DNA of 64,000 bases from Isoetes taiwanensis (GCA_021234155.1 JAJEKV010000080.1:358182-422181); one strand, 5' to 3'. Positions 1 to 11,960 are shown, counted from the stretch's first letter. A program made the numbers and translations. The notes: generated from the letters alone by a model not told the origin.

Positions 1-113
1 TTGCATTGACATCCAACAAATGCGGAACATTGTATTGGAATTCATCGGTAGAAAGTCCAATGCTAAAAAGTGTGATTGCCTCGGGCGGTATCGAGGGCGC
101 CATGAAATTCTGA
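1..113 (-). pseudogene. DDE-like transposase gene, N-terminal fragment (partial copy 0)
   Basis: This is the first ~37 codons of the transposase gene described at 33410-37827, read on the minus strand from an ATG at 113. It corresponds to the first exon at 45015 in the second array copy, whose protein begins MALPDTGLEAITLLALDF. The gene runs off the left edge of the window, so whether the rest exists cannot be seen. Small differences from the other copies fall at CTG/CAG/CCG sites. Its placement ~327 bp inside a terminal inverted repeat matches the intact element. Confidence 0.6.
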
Positions 114-390
114 GAGAGGGAGAATAAGTGAATTGGAGGAGAATTTTCGCTGAGCCATGAGGTCGTGGTAGTTCGGGCTCGATCGAATTTACAGCGTACT
201 ACTTACCACTCGCGCGAAAATCCAGCCAAAATCCCACAATCATTTTCCTAACGGTTCGTTAATGAGGTGGACGTGCGAGTACATGAAGGGCGTCAAAAAT
301 ATGACGGGCAGTTACGCCCACCAGCACCCAAATTAAGCAAAAGCAGGGGTGCTTTAAGCGGGCTAAAATCCTGCTATAAGCATGCTACAA

Positions 391-410
391 GCATGCGTCC
401 GGACGCATGC
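391..410. repeat. Perfect palindrome beside the transposon terminal repeat
   Basis: gcatgcgtccggacgcatgc is a perfect 20 bp palindrome, extending to 24 bp (389-412) with the flanking aa/tt. It lies just inside the right terminal inverted repeat, preceded by two further GCATGC-type motifs (381-394). It is intact again at ~45304-45323 but reads altered at ~38110 and ~52516, where a CG/CCGG base is missing. A transposase-binding or cruciform role is possible but is inference. Confidence 0.7.
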
Positions 411-439
411 TTTTGATACCCACCAGCATACTTTCACCC
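399..439 (-). repeat. Right terminal inverted repeat of the two-gene transposon (copy 0)
   Basis: On the minus strand this reads GGGTGAAAGTATGCTGGTGG, then GTATCAAAAGC. It matches the left end at 29460 (GGGTGAAAGTATC then TTTGGTGGGTA and CAAAA). The outer flank is TAAA (440-443), as at every other right end in the window. Confidence 0.75.
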
Positions 440-2142
440 TAAAATCAACACTGCCAACATATCAAAATACATTATAGTGCCCCCCCCATAAATTAGTCTA
501 CAAATCCAATATAAATATGGTACTCTAAAAAAAAACATGTGTAACATACATAATACAATGAGCGCATTGACCATTGAAAAAAAAAATATATAGCAATGCA
601 TAATACACATTAACCATTGGAAATAATCTTGGAAAGTGGTATTAATACATTGGAAATCACATTGCAATTTGTAAACCACCGGAAGGCGATGTTTTGATGT
701 TTTTAAAATACCCTGTGCTTTCTCGGTGGCACCGCTTAGAGTGCCACCACAAGTTTATTAAGAATTGTACTACACATTTAACAGGTATTTACACACGTTT
801 TTACACAAATTTATTTATATAGATTACAGATTTGTAGACAAATTTATTGGCAACACTATTACACAAGTTTACAACTGAAAATGAGCTTTCATCATTGATC
901 TTCAAAAAAATTACAGATTTCTTTGATCAATGATACTGATCAGAGAATAGTCACTTCAAAAAAAGTTCATCTCACAGTTTGTAAGACCATATATTTCCAA
1001 ATCATAGCTTCATAACCCATGTTTCTATCTCCACAAAATCCCCTGTTTCTATCGCCCACCATAGGTTTGTAGATCCTTTCGGAAGAGCTAACTGCTCAGC
1101 CAAAGTAAGCTTCTAGTCTGCAGCTACTAGTCTGCTCAGCCAAAGTATGCTTTGCCATAGAGACTAGCTACTTAGTATAGATTGATTGAGCTCCTAGTTA
1201 TGGCACAGATCAGACGAGCTTTACACCCTGCGATGTGAGAAAATGGAAAATAAAAATGGGCAGTGTGTAGTGCAATGTATTTTCCTGCAACATAATACTG
1301 CAAGAAACACATAATGTATGCACTTGGAGTCGACTACAGCCTCGACCTCCAATACCTTTAAGAACTCATTCAATTAAATAACAAGTGTCGGCTTTACCAA
1401 CTTCAATAACAAACATTTACCATAGAAACTTGAAAAGTCTCAAAAACCACAGAAAAACTCATTGTAATTCGACCTCCACAAGGTCTCTAAACTCCAGAAA
1501 TTAGGTAGCACCACCTTTGGAACTCCACAACTTACTACAGACGACTAAAAGCTCTCCCAAATCTACCAAGAACCCGCTCAAAATAGAGCTCTAACCTCCC
1601 AACTCAAAAAAAGAAGACTTAGGAGTAAGCAACCCGATGACGACGAAGATCAGCATCGGCAAAACTCTGGAACTACGACATAGCTAAGCTTGAAAAGGAA
1701 GAAGAAAAATGACGATAGAAACAAAAAGAAATCCCTTTTTTTTTTCCAGTTCGCCAGAATTTTGCCTTGGAGCCTCGCGGCAGTGCCATCTAACAGTTTA
1801 CGTACTCTGATCGGCATGTTCCCAACCACATACATTGAAAATCAATGTGCCACAAAATAGACATTAACCACTAGTTAATACATTAGCCATCATTCTACAA
1901 AATAGTAAAATGGCAAAAATAACAACTAGGAAAAATATAAACCTTACTATTTTGAGAGCATTGGAAATCATTTAGCACCTAATACAATGGCAAATAGATA
2001 AAGCACCCTCCAGGAATTGGACCTAGATCACATCATTGGTAGGTGAGATATACTTGAGGGTCCGCACTAATGTTGGAATGAAGCCTACAAAATTATACAT
2101 GTACACACAACACAAGGATTCAATGAATTGGACGAATGAACG

Positions 2143-2146
<4 letters not shown>

Positions 2147-2215
<69 letters not shown>

Positions 2216-2217
2216 AG
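2147..2217. repeat. (CAGA)n/(CAGG)n microsatellite
   Basis: A clean compound tetranucleotide tract sits in the repeat unit here. At the same position in the other copies (39840-39918, 47053-47125, 54256-54345) the tract is replaced by irregular GC-rich sequence such as gcatgcatgc and acgcacgcac runs, although both flanks are near-identical. It encodes only spurious CLPACLPA/QAGRQ reading frames. Confidence 0.9.
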
Positions 2218-2411
2218 AGACATATAGTATTTTTTTATATCATACAACATGGCAACATTCTATAAGAACATATGACAGTCTTCTAATAGAGACCTGAACA
2301 TTTAAGACCTCCTAAATTGAATGCAAGGTTAATTCATTGTCCAAGAAGAAACACCATAGAGCACAACTTCATGTGTTGGTGCCATCACACCAACACTACA
2401 AATACATATTC

Positions 2412-2542
<131 letters not shown>

Positions 2543-2579
2543 ATGAATTTTTAACGCCAAGATGGTACCTACCCCCAAC

Positions 2580-2701
2580 ATGGCTAAAGTGGGTCCTTCC
2601 AGCACTACCTTTACAATGATCATGACCACTTTCACAATACATGGCTAAAGTGGGTCCTTCCAGCACTACCTTTACAATGATCATGACCACTTTCACAATA
2701 C
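2580..2701. repeat. 61 bp tandem duplication
   Basis: Two adjacent copies of a 61 bp segment beginning atggctaaagtgggtccttc. The pair recurs in all unit copies (~40280, ~47481, ~54684). Within copy 2 one unit reads ccaaagactacc and the other ccagcactacc, showing that the difference is a local sequence-context effect rather than family divergence. Confidence 0.85.
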
Positions 2702-2719
2702 GATGTTGAACCCTTGACA

Positions 2720-3200
2720 TTGGGCTCATCGCATCACATCGGCACCATCTCTACAATACTAAGCAATGCATAGAGCAAGGTTGCATGTCCACCCTTTAAA
2801 ACCTATACCATCGAAACACAAAACAATAAATCAATAACATAATAACTCAAAAGGAAGGAAGGAAGGAAGGAAGTTTATTTTAAGCGTCCCGCGGAGGCGA
2901 GAGGCCTATGAGGCCGGTACACATGCGAGAGAAACAGCAAAAAAAAAGCCAAAAACCCCAACACCAAAAACAAACAATGTAACTGTACAGTAGAACCCTA
3001 CTACCGGGATGAAAAAACCCCCACTTGGGAGGAAAAACCCTAACAGTAGGCTCTCAAATACCATGCCCCCGAAGAGCAAGTCTGACGGCCGAAATCTGCA
3101 GGATGTAAGCTCCGAGTCGCGCTACCATGGGTGATGCGAGTAACTGATGTAAACAAGGTGACCTAGCAAACGCACTAATGACCTGCGTTTGCACCACAAA
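2720..3200 (-). mobile_element. LINE fragments: ORF2 piece plus a 3' tail ending in (TTCC)n
   Basis: 2720-2845 matches 62905-62990, which is LINE ORF2 coding sequence on the minus strand. The adjacent 2851-3120 read on the minus strand ends ctccg(t/c)gga(c)gttaaaat and then a (TTCC)5 tail, a LINE-type 3' end sharing its terminal motif with the tails at 6415 and 24740. 3155-3195 shares a ~34 bp block with ~62110-62150 in the opposite orientation, which suggests an inversion of the kind left by twin priming. Copies lie at ~40420-40900, ~47620-48100 and ~54825-55300. Confidence 0.55.
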
Positions 3201-3780
3201 AAAGAATCTTTCAAAGATTCCCTAAAAAAACCTTAAATTTTGCCACTTTTAGGGGGTCCAAAGTTACTGGAAATTTTCGTTTTGTTAATTTTACACCTCC
3301 AAACTAGGTGTAAAATTAGAATCACATTTAGGTGAATTTGGGATGCACCTGAAAAATGGAGAAATTGAAGAACCACTAGAATCTTGACCAAAACTAAAGG
3401 CTAAAATGTGCGACAAATAAGACAAGCGACAAACAAGACACACCAAGGCATTGTGCATGTATACCCATCGCTAAAAATGTTACTGAGCATGCTATGTGCA
3501 CATAGCCATTTAGAAAAAAAAATTGTCAAGCTACGCGCGCATGGCATGGCAACTTTCTTATTAATGCAGAAGAGGTAAAAAGATAAATAAAAAGATATCA
3601 TTTCGCTCATAAAATATCGCAGGTTTAAGAGAGGTCCATATATGCACATGTACAGGGTCGGAACTAAAACAAGTAGGTTGTCGAAAAAATTTGGCGGGTA
3701 GAAAAAGAACCTAGTAGGGTCGAAAGAAAAACCGATAGTGGAAAAGAATGGGTAGGTAGGAAAGGGACCTGGTAGGTAGT

Positions 3781-3829
3781 GCCCATGCGCGCATGGGCAA
3801 ATATTTCGTGATGTGCTATGCGCGCATAG
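3781..3829. repeat. Two CG-core palindromes of a dispersed family
   Basis: gcccatgcgcgcatgggc (3781-3798) is a perfect 18 bp palindrome, and ctatgcgcgcatag (3816-3829) a perfect 14 bp palindrome 17 bp further on. Both belong to a CTATG/CCATG-NNNN-CATAG/CATGG family seen repeatedly in this window. In the duplicate (~55861-55912) both read slightly disrupted. Confidence 0.7.
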
Positions 3830-4442
3830 GAAAGGCATATTTTCTTTGTTTCGAGTCTTCCCCCTTTGTCCCAAAAATTGGCTTAATCGCCAGAATTTGT
3901 TCCAAAGATCGGCTTATCATGCTTTCATGTGTTTAAGATCATCAGCGCCAGACTGCAGGCCATCAACGCCAGATTTCAGCTGTATTTCCAAACCCTATTT
4001 CTTCAGGTCTTATCAGGTAAGCTTCTCTATCAGGTCAGAACCGGAGACAATGAACAAAGGGTTAGCTGCTTCCTTGATCCTGGCGTTTCCCAAATCTCAT
4101 TTCACAATAGATTCCAGGAAAGATTTATTCCTTTGTGCCTCTTCAAATGATGTCTTTCAAACTTGAGTATTTGAATCAAGAAGACGAACCCCTTTGAATG
4201 AAACGGGCTTCGATATTTTCACGAATTAATTTGCATGCAGGTTCGACGGAGAGAAGAATCATTCATTGTTGTTGTTTGCCCATCATTAGCTTATGTTTCT
4301 CGTTGGAGCGGGAAGAGCTGGGAAAACGATAGCGCTGACTAACTTTCTGCCAATGTTGTAGATCCGCCTAGATTGGTTATTGCAATCTCATTCTTAGATT
4401 TTACCTGTAAATTCTACCTCCACTGTTAGGAGCATTTGCAAG

Positions 4443-4893
4443 ATGGGAGCTTCTGATCTAGGTAAACATTCTGGTACTATTTGATCTTTCATTCATGTAT
4501 TTGCTTTTTATTCTTGATGTATACAGTTTTGTTTGTTCAACCCTTTTATTAGCATCGTTTCTCCCTTTGTTGCATCCTCCAGATCCTATAAGCTATCAGG
4601 TGTCACAAAATCAGAGGAGAAACAGCAAGCAGTTAAAATTTGGCATGTTGTTCTTAAGGTAAAGAACAAAAATGAAAGCCGGCATGACATACCGAATGGC
4701 ATGCAAGGCATTTGTTTTAACAGTGCAAGTTGTTTTCATTGTCCTAGTGCTCACGTTTTCCACGTCGGATCTCATATATATAGACGATGTAACATGCTGC
4801 TTCTTTTTTTGCAGGATGGGTCATATGAAACGTTTTCCATATTTAATCTGGTTGGCATTTGACATATTTTCCAGATTATTTGGCAATGCTTAA
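4443..4893 (+). CDS. Possible small spliced gene, unidentified
   Basis: An ATG at 4443 begins MGASDL and is followed at once by a good 5' splice site (ctag|gtaaac). A candidate second exon starts after tcctccag (~4582) and ends at cttaag|gtaaag (~4658). A third starts after tttttttgcag (~4815) and reaches a stop at 4891-4893 or, in another frame, just after ggcatt. Two frames are possible for exon 2; the one reading SYKLSGVTKSEEKQQAVKIW looks most protein-like but is not in phase with the ATG. The same exons and splice sites are preserved at 56510-56961. I do not recognise the product, and it may be an old gene fragment. Confidence 0.3.
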
Positions 4894-6170
4894 ATAGTAA
4901 TGTTCAACTAATTGATTGTCACTTAGTAGATTGCAATCATAAAATCATTTCGGGAGTGCCTTAATTCTGTGTATCATGTTGACTGGGAAAGTATGCATTT
5001 TTAAATAAAGGTATGCATTTTTAAATAAAGGTGCTATTTATTTGCTTAACCATGAGATTGGATGCAGCACTGTTTATTGGTACTCGCAGATGTAGGACCA
5101 CCCGTTTGGCTGCTATCATCTGTTTACTCTGTTATCTCGATTGGCGGGATTTCTGGTTGTTTTCTTGAATCGAATGTGTTTTAAGCTACAACACAAGATT
5201 TTATGGAAATAGGTGAATGTTTTTGTCCAATTCCACAACTAAGTTATGATAATATTGCAGTCGTTTTGCAACTAATTGGAGGTCGTTTTGCAGGTTCTTT
5301 ATTCGTTATTGTAATTCTGGTCATAAAAAATTGCAGATAAAACCCACTTTTGCTGAGATCTGATCAGGATTCATCGCCTTTTTTTATATTTTGGTAGTTT
5401 CTACCCATGCTCAAGAAAGATTGTTATACTGTTGTTATAATTCAGAAAGATCTAGGATTCAATTATTTCTTGAAGCTTTGAAGGACCTTATGGGCTTTAA
5501 AAACTTCGTCATCTCTCTAAAAGCTTTTCCTTATGTAGTAGCTATTTTCATTACGTACCATTCAATGGAAAATGATATTAAGAAATTACTGTTGTCTCAC
5601 GGAGCATAGGCAAAAGCTTTTTTAAACTTTGTTGCTAAAAATTTAAGCGTGGTCTATAAAGACATAGGTGAGAGCTTTTAAAATTTGTTGTTTGTCTATG
5701 CATGCATAAACAAACAATATATTCTAAAACTCTAGCGTGAAGCGATATAGGATAGGCGCTTATAATTGTAGGTGCTCGCCCATGCTCATAGGCGGGGCAT
5801 ACTATTTAGAAACTCGGCCATGCTTGGCGCATAGGCGGTAGCTAGTTTATTTCATTCATTCTATGCACGCATAACATGTCTGTGTCCACTCTATGAGCTT
5901 TTATGCTTTGGTTCCTATGTTCATTAGTGTATAAACTTGGAAAATGTTATTATTTGCAAAGATGCCACAAAGTCAACTTGTAATTGTTGTACTTTCGACT
6001 TAAAACTTACAAAGCAAAGCAAAGGAATTTACCTTTGCATTTGTTAAAGCATACAACTACTTCTATATACTTATGCAAAGATGGTTAATGAGTTTTTGAA
6101 TATTTTAATGTCAATTGTATGTTAGTTGCTTTTGTTACGTTCTTGTAAGTTCTAAAATATAATCAGTCTT
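4894..6170. other. Noncoding AT-rich stretch
   Basis: I see no convincing gene. There is a direct duplication of a ~23 bp AT-rich segment (tatgcatttttaaataaagg twice at ~4990-5030) and degraded copies of the CTATG..CATAG palindrome near 5694, 5770-5830 and 5862. The stretch is conserved at 56962-58250. Confidence 0.5.
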
Positions 6171-6418
6171 GCTTTTTAAAACATAATCAATCTTGCTTGA
6201 GCCCTCATTAGTCATTATCTCTGCAATTACTGAGCCCTCAGTAGTCATTATCTCTGCTTGTCTAGTATCATCATTACTGCAAAGGTTTTCCCTTGAAAAC
6301 CTTTTCGAAGTGGGTTTTTAATCCTAGTAGTAATGATTGTACTAGCCCATTAATATGGGTCCCATGACCTATTGGTCTCCGTGGACGTTAAAAAACTATT
6401 CTATTCTATTCTATTTTT
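6171..6418 (+). mobile_element. LINE 3' end with (TTCTA)n tail
   Basis: The sequence ends ggtctccgtggacgttaaaa followed by a short (CTATT)n run, the same terminal motif as the tails at 2851 (minus) and 24740 (plus). Upstream are two near-copies of gagccctcattagtcattatctctgc (split here: gagccctca, then gtcattatctctgc). Only 3' untranslated sequence is present. The duplicate lies at ~58250-58490. Confidence 0.55.
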
Positions 6419-6569
6419 AGATTGTCATTCAAATGTGTTTTTTTTTTTTTTGCATTTCGTATTTATGGTTGTCTTTTCTGGATGTGCTTTCGTTTTACGT
6501 TGCTATTAGTTTTTTTTATTTTATTTTTTACAACCGAGACTCAAAAACACATAAAAATTTTCGGTTTTA

Positions 6570-6775
6570 CATACAAACAAAAAAAAAACTTTTTGCCTAT
6601 CGCGAGCATAAACTCGGACAAACAAAAAGCTTTTGCCTATAAACTTTTGCCTATGCATGCATAGAGGCCAGGAGACAAACGAAGAAGATTTTGCCTATCT
6701 TGCCGCATAGACGCCAGACAAACAAAAAACTTTTTATTTACGACGCATGGACGGACAAACGAGAAAAATATTTTG
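6570..6775. repeat. ~40 bp tandem array carrying CTATG..CATAG palindromes (copy A)
   Basis: Repeats of the form gacaaacaaaaaaacttttg followed by a cctatgcNNgcatag-like palindrome. It is the degraded or miscalled counterpart of the cleaner array at 58641-58835. One perfect palindrome, ctatgcatgcatag, remains at 6651-6664. Not coding. Confidence 0.65.
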
Positions 6776-6828
6776 AAAGAACTTTGTTTTGAGCTTAGAC
6801 AAAGAAAGCCTCGAACACAAGAGCATTT

Positions 6829-7052
6829 GGTTATCTGAAAATTATCGAAGACCTTCAAAATCTTGAAGAGGAGAAAAATGTTCGAAAAGTGAGGAAGTTC
6901 CGCGGGGTTGTGGCATGTTATTTTGGGACATATCAAATTACAGTCTTTTGTACTTAGAGTGTATTACTTTCAAAGATAATGGTGATATATATGGACTTAT
7001 TATTTATATGCGTGGAGGCAAAAAAAATCTTATCAATAGCTCTTTTTCATGA
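6829..7052 (+). pseudogene. Exon-like block, broken copy of 58889-59113
   Basis: The counterpart in the second copy keeps an open frame (EDLQNLEEEKNVPESEEVHR and onward) to a stop at 59113. Here the frame is interrupted by small indels, for example gttcgaaaagtg against gttccagaaagtg. No family recognised; it may be an exon of an older gene or a repeat. Confidence 0.3.
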
Positions 7053-7063
7053 ATATGTAGCAT

Positions 7064-7200
7064 TATAACAGGGGGTTTTTTTGTGATTTTATACGCTTTT
7101 TGACATGGTTTTTATATGATTTCATGGGCGTATTGCACGAGGCATACTAATCAGTATATCTAGAGTGCACACCGGATTCTCATATTTGAATGCCATTTTA
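7064..7200 (+). repeat. Dispersed repeat, inverted copy at 14525-14660
   Basis: The block running from gcattataacagggggtttt to tatctagagtgcacacc recurs at ~59118-59260 (direct, by duplication) and, diverged, at ~14525-14660 in inverted orientation. The 7.5 kb between the inverted pair contains no transposase I can recognise, so I annotate a dispersed repeat rather than terminal inverted repeats. Confidence 0.6.
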
Positions 7201-7206
7201 TCTATG

Positions 7207-10200
7207 TTGCGGCGTTTGTTGCATTAGATGCGGAATGAACAGATCTTTCCAATGATATATGGTTATGATGTATTTCAATATGATCATATCCGTTAACCTT
7301 AAAAAAATATGATTTTTTGCTTATTTCTTATATATTTATATCGTAAAAGATGTATGAATGGGTTATCACTAGATAGATCTTGTGAAGACGAACCCATTCC
7401 TACAAAAAGTTTTTGAATCGGAGTTCTGGATCAAAAGTTATAATGAAAAAATGATACCACAGAAGTTAGTTGCAGCTGCATTAATTACAGGCTGCCACAT
7501 AATACTGGAATGAGATATACTGGAGCTCTTCTCTTATTGGACAATTTAAAAAGCTGACATGGCATTTTAAGCATCCCTTAATGGGACAAAATGTGATCTC
7601 ATTTTTCCTCTAATGCATAAACCTTGACCTAATTCTGTGTCCTTCTAATAGAGTTTGACTTATATAGCCGCCACATTGACACCCCATATTGCCAGGATAT
7701 CTAGAAAGGAGCTAGAGTCTAAAGCTGCCCAAGTCACTCCATGTGTAGAGATTGGACCCCCCCCATACCAACTTTGCTAGGACCTTAGAGTATGTCTCAA
7801 ACACCATGAGGGCCTTGTAAAACAAACCTCATTTCATGCCATACCACACGTCCTAATGTCCATAGACTTGAAGGTTATAGATATGCCTCTAGTAATGCTG
7901 CTCGAGCCATCTTGCTTGCTTATAGAGCCCAGAATGTTGTAGGGGAGCCCTTCAAGTAGATCCTTAGACTCTAGGATATACGAGCGTTGTTTTCGAAGTG
8001 CAGGGCCAGAGCCACATAAGAGCAAGAGGCGCAACTTCTTGAAGACATCGAGGACCTAGCCGACGTACAGACAGATAAGGAGAGGAGACCGAAAAGGCAA
8101 ACCCAAGAGAGGAAGGCACAACGACAAACACCTCAACCGACAAACGAGTAGAACAGGACACCACCGGCCTATCTTCAATCTTCATCAAATGGGAAGAATA
8201 TTTGGTAACCAACGGCATCAAGAATCTTCTAGATGTCAACCTTCCGGCTACCACGTCCACGAGCTCACATCAGAAAGAGGATCTCAATGACTTCACCAAC
8301 TCAACGCACATGAGTTTCAAATGGAAGAATGCAAGGCAGCAAAATACAGGTGCAGGAAGACGTTAGACATCGATGCCGCGTTAGCATCACGAGCTAGGGC
8401 CAGAGGGCATAATCTTCCGTCGAGGAGAGAAGTCATGGCGACACAGGAGCGTATAGAAACCGGGGGGAAGACCACCACGACCTTGCAGCCCAGCAGCTCA
8501 AGCGAATGTCATGCAACGTCAACAAAAGGAGCAACCAAGCTAGGAAACCACAAAGCACCTAAGGCTGACCAGGACGAGTTTCCAGCTCCCTTGCACCAGC
8601 AGGAGAACTTTCATCGGTTCCAAAAAGTAGGAGACCATGAAGGGGAGGAGATGCATATCAGGGAAGGAACATCTCTGACTTGAAGGCCTATATCAGCATT
8701 AGGGGCAAGATCAAGGAGGAGAATATTCTGCTCGAACAAGAATTCCGGACCCAGAAACACCTAGAAACCAAAGGAAGGACGACTTTACTACGTCCGCCAA
8801 GGAGTGCGAGACTCGAATGGATAGGGCCCAAAGGACGGAGGAGACGACCTAGCCAGCAGGTACAAATCACGCAAAGGCGACCAGAAGGAGCTATGGTAGG
8901 TGCAATGGCGATGACCACACTTCCAGGCACAATAGAGGCACCTCGGAATGAAGCAAAGCCCAAGCAACAGGAGTCGCACTCAGAAATTCAACCTGCGGAG
9001 GAATGACAATGTCTGCCTACCGACCACGATCTCAGAGCTTCGAAGACATTCAAGAATGCCCGACTGCAACAGCCAGGTGATCCTACTCAAGCGATCAACG
9101 GCACCGCACATCGGCAACCTTGCAACGACACACCACATGTATCACGACGGACATACACATTAAGGAGGAGCATCTTTTTCAAGGGATCACATCGACGAAC
9201 ACTCTTCGCAACTTGGGGTGACGAACTCGGATCAGACATGAAGGTCAACAATAGTAGCAGCATCTCAAGGAATCCCAGAATCAACCAGAACGAAGAAGAT
9301 GCAGCAAAACCGAAGAATCAAACGCGATAGGAGGTGGGGAAACCCTAAAGGAGTATAAACATTTAAGTAGATCTTCGTAGTTGTTTTGGAAAAGTGGATG
9401 AATTAAAATCCCAATGTAAATGCGTATATGTCTATTGTATATCTCGGGTGCTCACATATATAGTGGAGAAACATGAGTTTAGAGTCATGTTTTACGGATT
9501 TAGCGCTTAAATCAGGAAGCTCCTTCACTTCGACTACCAAATGAGGAAGCAAGAAAGCACAACTATAGCCCAAGATCAAAATGGAAGAGCAAGTACGAGG
9601 GGGAAACGACCAGAGACCAAGCAAACCTTCGACTCCAAACACTTCGGGAAGTGCCCTCAAGTAGAAGACCGCTCGTCCACCCAATGTCAGAAACAACACC
9701 GGTCATGTCAAGATCATCAGCGCTGTACCAGGACATCGTCAGGGCGCAACACTACCTCTTGTGGCAGCGGCAACACTTGACGAACTTATGACACAAGTGG
9801 CCTCAACAATAGAAGGAGGAACGACCTGACGTCAACGAGCCAACTAAGAAGGCAACATCTCGACGACCATAATTCCACCCTGTGGTAATATAAGGTGATG
9901 CGCTATGACACGCGTATTAGATGGAGATGCACTTACGAAAGGCACCGCGACGAGGAGATATGCCTTCAACAACTAGGTGATAGCTTCGTCAGGTACTCCT
10001 ACCAGTAATTAGAAGAGAAGAAGTCGATCATATCTCCGACATGTGGGACATCAAACGCCCAAGGTAGAAGCATTCGACACCTTAACGACAAGGATAGCAA
10101 CTGAAGCAGCTTCGGCAAAAAGAGAGTTCAAGATAATAGCCAAGCTATTCAACGACAAGAGTATATCTAAGGCAGGTACTTCTTCAACTCAAGGGTCAAG

Positions 10201-11690
10201 CTGCGCAGATATAAGGACCCATCATCCCAACAACATAGCCAGTAGGGAGGAGAACCATGATGCTTTACTTGCCAGAGAGACCGACATGCATAGAGGGACA
10301 AAGGTCAGGAACTGAAAGCTGGAGAAGTGCTAGCAACTGACTTCTTCCACGAGCCCCCTAGAGGCAACAGGAGGATCAAAACTGACAAGCACAATCAAAG
10401 CCACCGGAAGGTACCTCAAGACAAGAAGATGGCATAGCACTGTGGAACGTGACAACGTCCAAGCCATGTGATCGAGGGGATCAAACAAGTAAGATTGGAA
10501 GCTCGATGGAGAAGCAACTAGGCGAGCCGAGCCGATGACTTGCATGCAACTTGGTGAACCCAAGGATCGACGATTCAAAGAACAACTGCAGAAGAGAACA
10601 ACTCCAGAGGAGTATAGCCAAAGGAATCACGCACAGCCTCAAGAGACGCCTCCAAATAGCTTCAAGTATCATGAAGGAGGAACAATTACCGCCCAAGAAC
10701 GGGATCAGGAAGCAGACCGAAATGTCGAAGCATCAACGACCAGCACACCTTTAGTTAGAATGTGATGCAAAGCGTGTTGTGTCATAGCCGACAAACACCA
10801 GAGGGCCCAAGTATATCAACAAGTTACCCCAGAGTACGAGCTGACGTACAAATAGGAGGATATAGATCGTCAACACCATTGCACCAGGAGAAACACCGAT
10901 GACATTGCCAAGGAGTAGGTGTGCAACTCGAAGGGAGGCACAAGGGGGACCTAATAGCTCTAGTAGTAATCGTAATTATGTAAGCTATATGCTTTGCATG
11001 TATAGTTCCCTTGTTATTCCTTCCCTCCCATAGCGTAACAGATCAAAGGAAGAGATGCCACGCAATTTGCAGGGGTGAAGGAATCAACATCCTCAACACT
11101 CTTCGGGCAACACGATAACGACAAGAGGACTCGATGTATGAGAGGCTTCTAACGAACAAAGTCAACCTCTACATCAAAGAGGAGCCACCGTCAAGGAGAC
11201 TGAAGTATCGAGCGACTCAGAAGAACGTTACCTTGCTACTTCAAGCAGGCAACGAGTGGATGAGCTTCTAGCAAGCTCAAGGATCTAAGGCCATGGAACC
11301 TAGTAGCTTAAATGTATGGACGGTAACATCCATATTGGGATTAGAAGTCATTTCCAGATATTCTCGCTGAAAGGATTGCCCCAATATTGAGCTAAGCGTC
11401 AAGGATTGGGAAGGAAATGCATAGGAGTAACTAAAATTATACACAATTGTTAACAGACATCCAACATATTGAAACCACTTGGTGAGATTGATCTCCTCGC
11501 TAAGAAGGATTCATTGCTAGGATAATTGTTGACCATGTATAAATCTAATACCTCCAAAGAATAATCCAACCGAAAGAAAAGAAGTAATCTAACAAGTCCG
11601 GCCAACTTGTTACGATGGCATCAATTCGATTGGTAGGAATATTCCAAGAGTTTAAATAACTAAGAAAGGGGAATCTCTAGAATATAAAAG
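7207..11690. other. Anonymous region, purine-rich on the plus strand from ~8 kb
   Basis: From ~8040 to ~11300 the plus strand is rich in A, G and C (gaaga, acgac, caagg) and poor in T. Several short overlapping plus-strand frames occur (8321-8683, 8680-9006, 9541-9780, 10043-10315, 10535-10765). Their translations are low-complexity, charged and unlike any domain I know. No RT, protease or integrase motif is visible. It could be the internal region of a non-autonomous LTR element or an old degenerate gag-like region; neither is shown. Confidence 0.35.
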
Positions 11691-11699
11691 AACACAAAA

Positions 11700-11960
11700 A
11701 CTTGTATAGGCATACCCCACAAATGAGGATCGTTATGTACAGTCCAGATCTTGGAATAAAGGGCAAATATGCCCATCCGATAGCTCTCGCTACGTAACCC
11801 CCCGTGTGAATATGCACCCAAACCAAAGGGGGTTTCAGGGGGATTTTAATTTAAATGTATTAAATACAATAGTTTGTTTTAATTAATATTAGTGGTAGTT
11901 ATATGTTGTTTGTTATGTCAAAAAAAATTTTAGGCTCTTCGGGCCCTAACAAAGCAAACT
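11700..11960 (+). repeat. ~260 bp dispersed repeat (inverted copy at 61395-61660)
   Basis: It contains gaggatcgttatgtacagtc, gggcaaatatgcccatc, an aacccccc run and caaaggggg, and ends near cttcgggccctaac. The same series appears in reverse complement at 61395-61660, ending at gggcccgaagggccc. A shared sharp end with a GGGCCC hairpin suggests a small mobile element, class unknown. Confidence 0.6.

Larger units (their letters stand above)
3536..7206. repeat. Flank segment duplicated at 55626-59268
   Basis: This ~3.7 kb segment is collinear with 55626-59268 over its entire length. Homology ends sharply after atgccattttatctatg (7206 and 59268), where the two copies pass into unrelated sequence. 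It contains a possible small spliced gene (4443-4893), a LINE 3' tail, a palindrome-bearing tandem array and an exon-like block. Differences between the copies cluster at CTG/CAG and CG-rich palindromic sites. Confidence 0.9.
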
